Source: an uncultured Collinsella sp.
GTDB taxonomy: Bacteria > Actinomycetota > Coriobacteriia > Coriobacteriales > Coriobacteriaceae
Assembly (NCBI GenBank): GCA_902464485.1
Contig: CABQJJ010000003.1
Location: 1-64,000, forward strand
Direction: 5' to 3'
DNA: 64,000 bases
The notes under the pieces are model-generated. The model was not told the DNA's origin, searched no databases, and saw only the letters and a program-made list of their open reading frames with translations. Of this stretch, positions 45,162 through 52,760 are shown piece after piece (position 1 is the first letter of the stretch; every line of letters starts with the position of its first letter). Both the position numbers and the translations under genes were made by a program.

Positions 45162-45182
45162 TATCTGAGACGCACCAGGTTG

Positions 45183-45225
45183 GCAAAAACCGCCGCGAAA
45201 GGGTCCCTGGTCCCTTCGCGGCGGT
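45183..45225 (-). terminator. Terminator of the BceAB-like operon
   Basis: Stem CCGCCGCGAA / TTCGCGGCGG with GGG/CCC inside; on the minus strand it is followed by TTTTTGCC, 37 bp after the permease stop. Confidence 0.8.
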
Positions 45226-45262
45226 CATACACCTCCGATTTTGCGACGATTTTACCCGCTTG

Positions 45263-47464
45263 TTACTCGCTGTAACGGGTAGCGATAGCGGCTCGCACCA
45301 TGCCGGTGCTCATGAGGTAGGTCACCAGGAAGTAGCCGCCATAGGCCGCCAGGAAAATCGCACAGGTGAGGCCCACGGTGCCGCCGATGCTCATATTTCC
45401 GAATATGCTCACCAGCTCGATGATCACCTTAAGTGCCACAAAGGAGTGCGCCAGGCCCACTGCCAGCGGGAACAGGAAGAACACCGCTTGCTGCGCCATC
45501 ACCGAATGACGAATCTGGCGGTCGTCACAGCCGATCTGTGCCAGTACACGATAGCTGCGGCTGCCGTCGGCCACATTGGAGAGCTGCTGGATCGACAGTA
45601 TCGCCGCGCACGCAACGACCAGTACAAAGCCAATATAGATGGCCAGATAGCTAATCATGCCGTTCATCTGAGCCGCCTGCGTATACATCTCGGAGCGCGT
45701 GATGAAGACTCCCCACGACCCCGGCTCCTTGCCGTCAACGAGCAAATCGTCGAGCAAGGTGTATTTAATGCTCTCGTCTGCCTCGGTCGTATCCATACCC
45801 TGTTTGTAATTAACGAGCAGATTACTGGAATACGGCTGCAGATTAAGCTGGGACAGCAGCTCATCGGCTACGACCACGGTGCCGGGATTGCTGCCCATCG
45901 CCGAGTTGGCGATGGCCGCCGTGTCCTCGTCCGCCTTATCGGTTGCGGGCTTGAGCGTATGCCCGCCCAAGGTAAGGGCATGGCCGCCAGCCATATACTT
46001 GGTGTACAGGTCGCTCAGCTCACCGCCCATATCACACGTGAGCAGATACTGGTCGCGGCCAATGCTCACCGGCTCCTCGCCCATCATCTGGCGCAGTTTG
46101 TTGTACTGGCTCGCCGGCGTCACAAACAGACCCATCGCATCGGCGTTGCTTCCCTCGAGCGCCTTGGGAAGCTTTTTGCCCATGGCCTTGCACATCTCGC
46201 CTGCCACCACCGAGGGGCCCGAGCCGCCAAGCGGGTAACTCAGATACGAATCGATCTGCACATGCTCACCGGCAACATCGGCGATATTGACCTTTTTGCC
46301 GGTCTCGTCGTTGTTGTCCGCCGACTTGCGCTCGCCATGCCATGCAGCGTACAAATCGACCGTTGCATCGGCCAGCACCATGCGATCGGCCTCAGACGGA
46401 TTGACATACTCCTTGTAGTAGTCGAGCGTTTCGGGCGTGTAATAGACATACGTCTGAGACACGTCAACAGGGTTATAGCGCTCCAGATTCTCGTTCATCA
46501 CGTTGGCGATCGACATACCGCAGGTCACCGAGGTAATGGCCAAAAACAGAATCATCGCGATGACGCCCATCGAAAAGCACACCGTATTGACCTTGGCCGA
46601 AAGCTGACGCACGGTAAACATATTGAGGCCGCGCCAATACACGCTGCGCAGGCTCTGCAGCAGCTTGATGAGCATGCCCGAGAGTCCCCAGAACAGGGCA
46701 AAGGTGCCCACTGTAACCATAGCGGTCGTAATGCCAAACTGGTTCATGGCCTCTTGTAGCTTGCTGTCCGTCGCGGTTAGCGGGAACCCATCACGTAGCA
46801 GACGGTAATAGGCCACGCCCACAAGCGCCACGCCCACGGCAAAGATGGCAATCGCGATCCAGGGGTTGCGTGTCTTGATGCTCTCGTTGCGACGCTCGGC
46901 ACCCATGAGCTCGATGAGTTTGGTACGACGCACAGCGCGAAGGTTCAGCAGTAGCGTGAGCACAAACATCACGAGCATGCAGGCAAGGGTCAGGTTGAAC
47001 GCATGCACCGAGAAAAAGAAGTGGAAATTGGCGATCTGTGTCTTAAAGAGCGAGGCCGTAAAGAACGTCATGAGCTGGGAGAGTCCCACACCCAGCACAA
47101 TGCCGGCGACAAAGGCCACGACCGATACTATCACGGTCTCGAGCGCCATGATCGTGGCGACGCGCCCGCGCCCCATGCCGAGCACCTGGTACAGGCCAAA
47201 CTCCTTCTTACGGCGTTTCATGATGAAGTTATTGGCATACACCATCAAAAAGGCCATGACACCGGCCAAAAAGTACGTCAGGTAGCCGAGCATGCTGCCC
47301 ATAACCTGCGCCAAGCCCTCTTCATCGATTCCGGCGATGTCGACCTGCATCGAGATGGTGTTAAAGGCATAGAAGACCGTGACGCCCAGGGTGAGCGTCA
47401 AAAGATAGACGAGGTAGTCGCGGCCGGCGCGGCGGACGTTGCCCCAAACGAGTTTACAGAGCAT
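45263..47464 (-). CDS. ABC transporter permease, BceB/FtsX type
   Basis: About 733 residues from MLCKLVWGNVRRAG, starting 11 bases inside the end of the ATPase gene, with GGTGAGGG upstream. The order is one membrane segment, then three (about 50-180, including FGLYQVLGMGRGR), further pairs to about residue 340, a large extracytosolic domain (about 350-600), and three terminal segments with VLAQIGCDDRQIR. This is the BceB plan: ten segments and one big external domain that senses peptide antibiotics. No two-component system adjoins it; the one at 15.6-17.7 kb is 28 kb away. Confidence 0.88.
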   Translation of the reverse strand: MLCKLVWGNVRRAGRDYLVYLLTLTLGVTVFYAFNTISMQVDIAGIDEEGLAQVMGSMLGYLTYFLAGVMAFLMVYANNFIMKRRKKEFGLYQVLGMGRGRVATIMALETVIVSVVAFVAGIVLGVGLSQLMTFFTASLFKTQIANFHFFFSVHAFNLTLACMLVMFVLTLLLNLRAVRRTKLIELMGAERRNESIKTRNPWIAIAIFAVGVALVGVAYYRLLRDGFPLTATDSKLQEAMNQFGITTAMVTVGTFALFWGLSGMLIKLLQSLRSVYWRGLNMFTVRQLSAKVNTVCFSMGVIAMILFLAITSVTCGMSIANVMNENLERYNPVDVSQTYVYYTPETLDYYKEYVNPSEADRMVLADATVDLYAAWHGERKSADNNDETGKKVNIADVAGEHVQIDSYLSYPLGGSGPSVVAGEMCKAMGKKLPKALEGSNADAMGLFVTPASQYNKLRQMMGEEPVSIGRDQYLLTCDMGGELSDLYTKYMAGGHALTLGGHTLKPATDKADEDTAAIANSAMGSNPGTVVVADELLSQLNLQPYSSNLLVNYKQGMDTTEADESIKYTLLDDLLVDGKEPGSWGVFITRSEMYTQAAQMNGMISYLAIYIGFVLVVACAAILSIQQLSNVADGSRSYRVLAQIGCDDRQIRHSVMAQQAVFFLFPLAVGLAHSFVALKVIIELVSIFGNMSIGGTVGLTCAIFLAAYGGYFLVTYLMSTGMVRAAIATRYSE

Positions 47465-48239
47465 CGGAGCCCTCACCGCCCATCATGGCAACGACCTCCA
47501 TAATGCGGTCGAAGAACTCTCGGCGGTCGGTGTCGCCGCGGCGCAGCTCGGTGAAGATCTTGCCGTCGCGGATAAACAGCACACGGCTCGTGTAGCTGGC
47601 GGCAAAGCTGTCGTGCGTGACCATGAGCACCGTGGCGCGCAGGCGGCGGTTAAGGGCCTCCAGGCTCTCGAGCAGCAGGCGAGCGCTCTTGGAATCGAGG
47701 GCGCCGGTGGGTTCGTCGGCCATGATCATAGTGGGGTCGGTGACGAGTGCGCGAGCCGCGGCAACGCGCTGCTGCTGACCGCCGGACATCTGGTAGGGAT
47801 ACTTATCGAGCACCTGACTGATAGACAGACGCGCAGCCACATCCTGCACGCGGGTCGAGATCTCTGCCGAGTTCGTGCGGGCGATGGTGAGCGGCAGGGC
47901 AATGTTCTCGCGTGCTGTGAGCGTATCGAGCAGGTTGGAGTCCTGGAAGATAAAGCCCAGCTCCTCGCGGCGGAACTGCGAGAGCTTGGCCTGCTTCATG
48001 CGCGTAACGTCCTGCCCGTTGATGCGGATGGCGCCGCTCGTGGCGCTATCGATGGTCGAGACGCAGTTGAGCAACGTCGACTTGCCCGAGCCCGAGGCGC
48101 CCATGATGCCAACAAATTCGCCGCGGTTGACGGTAAAGCTGACGTCGTTGAGCGCGCGGGTCACGTTGCCCAGCGCTCCATATACCTTTTCGAGATGCGC
48201 GACCTCCAGTACCGGGGTCGCCATGTGCGTGGTTTGCAT
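47454..48239 (-). CDS. ABC transporter ATPase, BceA type
   Basis: A 261-residue ATPase with GASGSGKSTLLN, FQDSNLLDTL, signature MSGGQQQRVAAARAL, and MIMADEPTGALDSKS. The GALD form and the overlap with the permease gene mark an FtsX-class system. The start at MQTTHMATPVLEV is taken as given; the internal MATPVLEV is an alternative. It is the first gene of the two-gene operon and is divergent from the MutT-Vsr gene. Confidence 0.92.
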   Translation of the reverse strand: MQTTHMATPVLEVAHLEKVYGALGNVTRALNDVSFTVNRGEFVGIMGASGSGKSTLLNCVSTIDSATSGAIRINGQDVTRMKQAKLSQFRREELGFIFQDSNLLDTLTARENIALPLTIARTNSAEISTRVQDVAARLSISQVLDKYPYQMSGGQQQRVAAARALVTDPTMIMADEPTGALDSKSARLLLESLEALNRRLRATVLMVTHDSFAASYTSRVLFIRDGKIFTELRRGDTDRREFFDRIMEVVAMMGGEGSDAL

Positions 48240-48387
48240 ACCGAGTCCTTTCTTGCGATTAGTCTACGGCATCTATAGTCGCAAGAAGCCGAGTCGGCTA
48301 CCATCGATATGACTTACGCTTGCCTTACCGTTGTGTAAGGTACGGGTAGCCGCCCTGCCACGTGTTGATGTTGAGAGAGGACTCCTG

Positions 48388-49365
48388 TTGAAGACTGTTC
48401 ATGTTGCCGCTGGAATCATTCGCAAGGAAGGATCTGACGAGCTGCTTGCCGTGCAGCGCGGCTATGGCGACATGCAGGGACTTTGGGAGTTCCCCGGTGG
48501 CAAGCTCATGCGCGGCGAGACGCCCGAGGACGCCGTACGCCGCGAACTCATGGAGGAGCTGCAGGTCAAAGTCATCAACCTGCGTGATTTCTACACCGTT
48601 GAGTATGACTACCCCGATTTTCATCTCTCCATGGAGTGCTACTACTGCTCGCTCGCCGATGAATCCGATGAACCTCAGAAGCACGACCGCCAGCTCGATA
48701 TCCGCTGGATTCCGCGCACCTCGCTTGCCACGGTGGAATGGATGCCCGCCGACAAGGGGCTCATTGATGCCCTGATTGAGCTGAAGGAAGACCGGCTCGA
48801 GGCTAACGGCGCCGAGGCCACCGCGGCAGACGAATCTGCTACCAAGCCCAAACGTAAACCTAAGCGCCGCAGCAAAAAGCGCCCCAAGCCCGGCCTGCTG
48901 GACGGCATCGACACTTCGGACCTTTCCGCCGACGAGCGCGAACTGGTGCGCCGTCGCGCCGCCATCAAAAAGTCCATGAAGGGCAACAAACGCGCCAACA
49001 CCAAGCCCGAGCTGCTCGTACGACAGCGCCTGCGCGCAGCGGGCCTTACGGGTTATCGCTTGGAATGGAAGGTGCCCGGAAAACCCGACATCGCCTTTCC
49101 CGGACGCAAGATCGCCATCTTCGTCAACGGCTGCTTTTGGCACCGCTGCCCTAAGTGCAATCCGAGCCAGCCCAAGCGCAATGTTGAGTTTTGGGAGGCA
49201 AAGTTCCGTCGCAACGTCGAGCGCGACCGCGCTGCCGTGGCAGCACTCACTCAAATGGGCTGGACACCCATAACCATCTGGGAATGCGAACTCAAAAAGG
49301 ACCGCATCGATGCCACCATGGAAAAGGTCATCGAGCAGGTGCGCGCCGCAGAGCCGCAACGCTAG
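48388..49365 (+). CDS. MutT (Nudix) - Vsr endonuclease fusion
   Basis: A 325-residue two-domain DNA-repair protein. TTG at 48388 is the start: GAGAGG lies 7 bases upstream and MutT homologues begin KTVHVAAGIIRK. Residues 1-135 are a MutT-type Nudix hydrolase with G38-x5-E44-x7-R52-E53-L-x-E56-E57 (the usual Gly at 59 is Gln). A Lys/Arg-rich linker follows (about 148-175). Residues about 185-325 are a very-short-patch repair endonuclease: NTKPELLVRQRLR, PGKPDIAFP with catalytic Asp234, NGCFWHRC with His252, FRRNVERDR and IWECELKK. The linker is in frame and the context clean, so the fusion is genuine. No cytosine methyltransferase is nearby. Confidence 0.92.
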   Translation: MKTVHVAAGIIRKEGSDELLAVQRGYGDMQGLWEFPGGKLMRGETPEDAVRRELMEELQVKVINLRDFYTVEYDYPDFHLSMECYYCSLADESDEPQKHDRQLDIRWIPRTSLATVEWMPADKGLIDALIELKEDRLEANGAEATAADESATKPKRKPKRRSKKRPKPGLLDGIDTSDLSADERELVRRRAAIKKSMKGNKRANTKPELLVRQRLRAAGLTGYRLEWKVPGKPDIAFPGRKIAIFVNGCFWHRCPKCNPSQPKRNVEFWEAKFRRNVERDRAAVAALTQMGWTPITIWECELKKDRIDATMEKVIEQVRAAEPQR

Positions 49366-49618
49366 GAACGAGCCGTCCACACGCCCCACACAGGCGAGCT
49401 ACATCCGCGCCACAAACCTTAGAAAGCCCTTAAGCTCAAACCTTTCAAGAGTGTTACTCGATAGCTTTGACCTGCGATTTCATCACAACGTCAAACCTCA
49501 TTAAGCTTTTCTTTAGCGCTTCTTTGCAGCAGCCGCGGCATAATACTGCCAACGCACGGGACCTAGCAGCAGACCCCGTGCGCAACCTTTTGGTGGACAT
49601 CGAGGAGGCCGCATAAGC

Positions 49619-49828
49619 ATGCATTCTTCCAATGACGCAGTACAGCAGCCATCCCTAAAACATGCAGACCTTTTCTCCTTCCCCCCGACACAGAGAAACG
49701 GCCTCCTCGACTCCCCAACCCCAAAACCCAGACGCTCAACCGATCAGAATCTCAACTTGCGAGCATCGTTCGAAAAGCTCCAAGCATCCCTAGACAAAAC
49801 CTTCCCCAACCAAGCCCGGGCATACTAA
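49619..49828 (+). CDS. Possible small protein (weak)
   Basis: A 69-residue Ser/Pro/Asn-rich ORF with GAGGAGGCC about 11 bases before the ATG. It shows no domain, signal peptide or compositional bias clearly separating it from chance. A hairpin precedes it. It is listed only because the ribosome site is good; the product may not exist. Confidence 0.3.
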   Translation: MHSSNDAVQQPSLKHADLFSFPPTQRNGLLDSPTPKPRRSTDQNLNLRASFEKLQASLDKTFPNQARAY

Positions 49829-49873
49829 TCCCCCATCAACAAAGAAGCCCTCGCGCACCATCCTTTCCGCCCC

Positions 49874-49989
49874 AACGCCACAAGGGCGATCGAGCAGGAC
49901 GGCTTGGGCGGGTCCCCGTACTTAGTTTCCAAAATCATTCCGCAGCGCAAAGGCTTCTTGTTATTTCAGACCTAACGCCACAAGGGCGA
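49874..49989 (+). repeat. Direct repeat with truncated type P element
   Basis: AACGCCACAAGGGCGA occurs at 49874-49889 and 49974-49989. The first copy is followed by a left half only: TTAGTTTCCAAAATC, box 1 ATTCCGCAGCGC, then GGCTTCTTG. No matching right arm follows. The second copy leads into the complete element C. This looks like a local duplication followed by loss or divergence. Confidence 0.6.
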
Positions 49990-50010
49990 CGACCTCGAGT
50001 AGGTCAACCT

Positions 50011-50136
50011 GGGAGGGACGAGGGCTTAGTTCCCCAATCTTTCCACAGGGGGGCAAAAAGCCTCGCCGCACGAAGTGCGCAGCGAGGCTTTTTGCATGCC
50101 CGAGGACGATTGGGGAACTAAGCCCTCGTCCCTCCC
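50011..50136 (+). repeat. Nested palindrome with TCCACA / CGAGGAC boxes (type P, copy C)
   Basis: Perfect 29-bp arms, 50011-50039 and 50108-50136. Box 1 is TTTCCACAGGGG. A perfect 14-bp inner stem (GCAAAAAGCCTCGC) is capped by CGCACGAAGTGCGCA, as in copy A. Box 2 is ATGCCCGAGGAC (50096-50107). It ends 33 bp after the aldolase stop. Confidence 0.9.
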
Positions 50137-50169
50137 CGGGATATGTAGCGAGTCGGAGTACCCTTGCTG

Positions 50170-51027
50170 TTACTCTGCTTTGCCCACAGAGTTGAGGTTG
50201 GTCATGCGGATCTTAACCAGCTCGGTGATCTCGCGCATGCCCTCCTTGGCCGGCTTCTTGGGATCGAAGCAGGCGGGATTCTCGGCCATGTAGGCCATGA
50301 AGCCCTTGGTGTAGGCCTGACGCAACTCGGTGGCGTAGTTAACCTTGCAGATGCCGTTCTTCACAGCCTCGGCAACCTGCTCATCGGGCACACCGGAGGT
50401 GCCGTGCAGAACCAGCGGCACGTCGACGGCGTCGCGGATGGCCTTGACCACGGACTGCTCAATGTGCGGATCGCTCGTGTACACACCGTGGCTGGTGCCA
50501 ACGCCAATGGCCAGCGAGGTGCAGCCGGTACGCTCGACGAACTCCTTGGCCTCGGCCGGATCGGTGTAGGGGCTCTCGCCCTCAACCGCGGGACCGTCGT
50601 CCTCCTTGCCGCCAACCTTGCCGAGCTCAGCCTCAACGGGCACACCCATGGCGCGGCCAGCATCGGCGACGGACTTGGTCAGAGCGATGTTGTCCTCGAA
50701 AGACTCGTGCGAACCGTCGATCATAACGGAGGTGTAGCCCGTGCGGAAAGCCTGCATGCAGCGGTCATAGCCATCGCCGTGATCGAGGTGCAGAGCGACG
50801 GGCACGGAAGCGCGCTCGGCGGCAGCCTTGACCATGCCGTAGAAGTAGTCCAGACCAGCGGTCTTGATGGTGCCCGGGGTGGTCTGCATGATGACGGGGG
50901 ACTTGGTCTCCTCGGCAGCGGCCAGAACGGCCATAACAAACTCGAGGTTCTCGACATTGAACGCGCCGACAGCATAGTGACCGGCCTGAGCGTCCTTGAG
51001 CATCTTTTCGGTGGTAACAAGTGCCAT
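50170..51027 (-). CDS. fba: Class II fructose/tagatose-bisphosphate aldolase
   Basis: A 285-residue zinc aldolase; ATG 51027 follows GGAGAGGAGC. Zinc and catalytic motifs: ALHLDHGDGYD, EAELGKVGGKEDD, GTSHGVY and VLHGTSGVPDEQV. Length and GTSHG fit the class II FbaA/GatY/KbaY group. Fructose 1,6-bisphosphate is the likely substrate because it would complete glycolysis with pfkA. Tagatose bisphosphate cannot be excluded given the divergent DeoR-family gene. A type P palindrome lies just downstream. Confidence 0.9.
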   Translation of the reverse strand: MALVTTEKMLKDAQAGHYAVGAFNVENLEFVMAVLAAAEETKSPVIMQTTPGTIKTAGLDYFYGMVKAAAERASVPVALHLDHGDGYDRCMQAFRTGYTSVMIDGSHESFEDNIALTKSVADAGRAMGVPVEAELGKVGGKEDDGPAVEGESPYTDPAEAKEFVERTGCTSLAIGVGTSHGVYTSDPHIEQSVVKAIRDAVDVPLVLHGTSGVPDEQVAEAVKNGICKVNYATELRQAYTKGFMAYMAENPACFDPKKPAKEGMREITELVKIRMTNLNSVGKAE

Positions 51028-51361
51028 GAGCGTTTGCTCCTCTCCCTCGCCCGCATCTGGACATCGGGCATAGTTGTTCACAAGGCGTTTTACCTTGCGT
51101 TTTGCTACGCTCATTGTATGCAAATCGAACGTTATAGATGTGCGGGACAACGCCCTTTCGCGAGCCTGGATCGTCAAATTTGAAAAGCAAACGGAAGATA
51201 TCGAGGTCCAGCGCCTGTGTTCGTTATTGAGTTTTAGATGTTGAGTTCCTTTCTTTTATAGAAAAGATAAGTAAACGAAAACTGTTTTCTTATTAAAAAA
51301 GAAAATGAACGAAAATAGAGTCAACACAATTCCTGCAAATTTAGCCGAGAATGGAGCAAAC
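51028..51361. promoter_or_regulatory. Divergent promoter region with DeoR-like operator repeats
   Basis: Between fba and the DeoR gene. It contains the palindrome GAAAACTGTTTTC (51277-51289) and GAAAATGAACGAAAAT (51301-51316), similar to DeoR-family sites. The segment 51230-51320 is markedly AT-rich. Nothing else is recognised in the 334 bp. Confidence 0.55.
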
Positions 51362-52165
51362 ATGGCCCAAGCTACCAACCGTGCTTTTGCCGATGAACGT
51401 CGCGCGGCCATCATGGATATGCTCGAGCACAGCGCATCTGTTCAGGTGGCAGAAATTGCCCAGACCTTTGGCGTGTCCTCCGTCACCGCCCGCGCCGACC
51501 TGGACGCGCTCGCCGAAGCAGGCAAGCTGCGCCGCACACATGGTGGTGCCGTATCACTCCACAAACGCCTGACCGTCTCCACGCAGGATCGCCGAATCAA
51601 TGTCAACGTCGCCGCCAAGCAGGCCATCGCGCAAAGCGCCATCGAGCTCGTCAATGACGGCGACACGCTGCTCGTAGACTCGGGCACCACAGCGCTCGAG
51701 TTCGTCCGACTCCTCGATCAGCGCGACGGCATTACCGTTATCACGGCCGACATTACCATCGCCGATTATATCGACGAGAGTATGCCGTCGGTCGATGTCG
51801 TCATGCTGGGAGGGGCGTTGCGCAAGGGTCATCGCTATCTGTATGGCCCCCTCACCATGCAAGCGCTCCAAATGGTCCATGCCGACCTGGCCGTCATGTG
51901 CCCCGGCGCCTTTGTCCCCGACTGTGGCTTTACCACCGACTTTCCGCAGATGGCAGAGACCAAGGCAGCCATGATCGGTGCCGCCCGCAAAAGCGTGGCG
52001 CTCATGGACGCCAGTAAAGTCAACGGTCGCGGCATGTACCGTTTTGCCAAGCTGACCGATGTCGAAACGATTGTGATGGACCACGACTCGAATGGCGCTG
52101 TTTCCAACTCAATCGCTCGGATCAACGACGACACCCGGCCAATCCTCATCATCGCCAACCCTTAA
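51362..52165 (+). CDS. DeoR-family sugar-phosphate-responsive regulator
   Basis: A 267-residue DeoR regulator; ATG 51362 has GGAGCAAAC upstream, and the frame extends back to 51305. The HTH reads ADERRAAIMDMLEHSASVQV then EIAQTFGVSSVTARADLDALAEAGKLRRTHGGA. The C-terminal domain (about 75-250) has the ligand-binding DSGTTALEFVRLL, GGALRKGHRYLYGP and ETKAAMIGAARKSVALMDASK. It probably represses genes of sugar phosphate metabolism in response to a phosphorylated sugar. Candidates are itself, the divergent aldolase and the orphan IIB beyond. Confidence 0.92.
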   Translation: MAQATNRAFADERRAAIMDMLEHSASVQVAEIAQTFGVSSVTARADLDALAEAGKLRRTHGGAVSLHKRLTVSTQDRRINVNVAAKQAIAQSAIELVNDGDTLLVDSGTTALEFVRLLDQRDGITVITADITIADYIDESMPSVDVVMLGGALRKGHRYLYGPLTMQALQMVHADLAVMCPGAFVPDCGFTTDFPQMAETKAAMIGAARKSVALMDASKVNGRGMYRFAKLTDVETIVMDHDSNGAVSNSIARINDDTRPILIIANP

Positions 52166-52172
52166 ACCAAGA

Positions 52173-52204
52173 CCACCACAAAGGGGATAGGCACCTTTGT
52201 GGTG
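52173..52204 (-). repeat. REP-like repeat 2, copy a
   Basis: CACCACAAA arms around GGTGCCTATCCCC on the minus strand. It shares the CCTRTCCC core with repeat 1 but has different arms. The other copy is at 57786-57818. Confidence 0.7.
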
Positions 52205-52215
52205 AAAATAATAAA

Positions 52216-52252
52216 GCCGTGTAGGCGAAGAGAAGCTCTCCCCCTACACGGC
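52216..52252. terminator. Bidirectional terminator between the DeoR gene and PTS IIB
   Basis: GCCGTGTAGG / CCTACACGGC with a small inner AGAAGCTCT stem, in a convergent gap. Confidence 0.65.
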
Positions 52253-52276
52253 AAATCGAAAACGATTTAGCTCGAG

Positions 52277-52570
52277 CTACAAAGCGCTCACAATGCTATC
52301 CAAGATGCCTTCGGCATTCTGCGTAGCATAATCACCGGCGGTAATCACGTGAACATTCTTGGCGCCGGCTTCCTCAAACGCCTCCTTGGCATAACCAACC
52401 TGCGGCCCCAACAAAACGACATCCGCGTCGCCAATGCGATCGGCAGCAGTTGCCATCGGCGAAGCTTCAATCGAAATCTCAAGATTACGCGCGTCGGCAA
52501 CGCTCTTGATCTTTGAAACCAGCAGGCTGGTGGTCACACCGGTATTGCAGCAGACGAGTACCTGTTTCAT
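52277..52570 (-). CDS. Orphan PTS IIB component, lactose/cellobiose type
   Basis: A 97-residue IIB domain starting MKQVLVCCNTGVTTSLLVSK. The phospho-cysteine is one of C7/C8 in the P-loop-like VCCNTGVTTS; the second half has VVLLGPQVGYAKEAF. It is not followed by IIC or IIA genes, so it must work with distant subunits or act as a regulatory phospho-protein. It lies downstream of mglC and convergent to the DeoR gene. Confidence 0.85.
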   Translation of the reverse strand: MKQVLVCCNTGVTTSLLVSKIKSVADARNLEISIEASPMATAADRIGDADVVLLGPQVGYAKEAFEEAGAKNVHVITAGDYATQNAEGILDSIVSAL

Positions 52571-52760
52571 AAGGTGTCCTGCCTTCCTCTTCAATCTTGC
52601 CCCACAGGCAAGCAGCTATCACTTTGAAAAAAGAGCATAGCGAATTGAGTTCGCATATGCAGCATTATTCAGATAATAGCAAGCGGTCTCTAGGTTCAAA
52701 AAAGGGAAGTCGAGAATGACACCCGACTCCCCTTATATCGCATGGAGACACACGCGTTAG

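Larger units (their letters stand above)
44490..45262. other. Palindrome island between aroF and the BceAB-like operon
   Basis: 773 bp with no convincing gene and at least seven palindromes: 44489-44516; 44530-44627 (outer stem CCCGTCAGAGCG type with an inner GGCGGCATGACC stem); 44659-44700 (GGGTAGCTAA stem); 44705-44760; REP copy 44937-44985; 44990-45024; type Q 45041-45161; and a terminator at 45183-45225. They belong to several unrelated sequence classes. Confidence 0.75.
49366..50169. other. Long gap before the aldolase gene
   Basis: 804 bp. It holds one doubtful small ORF (49619-49828) preceded by a CGCACGG / CCGTGCG hairpin, a half type P element (49906-49960), a complete one (50011-50136), and a 100-bp-spaced direct repeat AACGCCACAAGGGCGA at 49874 and 49974. 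GACCTGCGATTTCATC near 49470 resembles the type Q loop but has no clear arms. Confidence 0.65.

Noticed and set aside
45110..46759. A 549-residue plus-strand ORF opposite the BceB-like permease
   Set aside because: It is the antisense shadow of the permease, rich in His/Arg/Gln as expected from reverse high-GC coding. The permease has clear membrane segments and family motifs.
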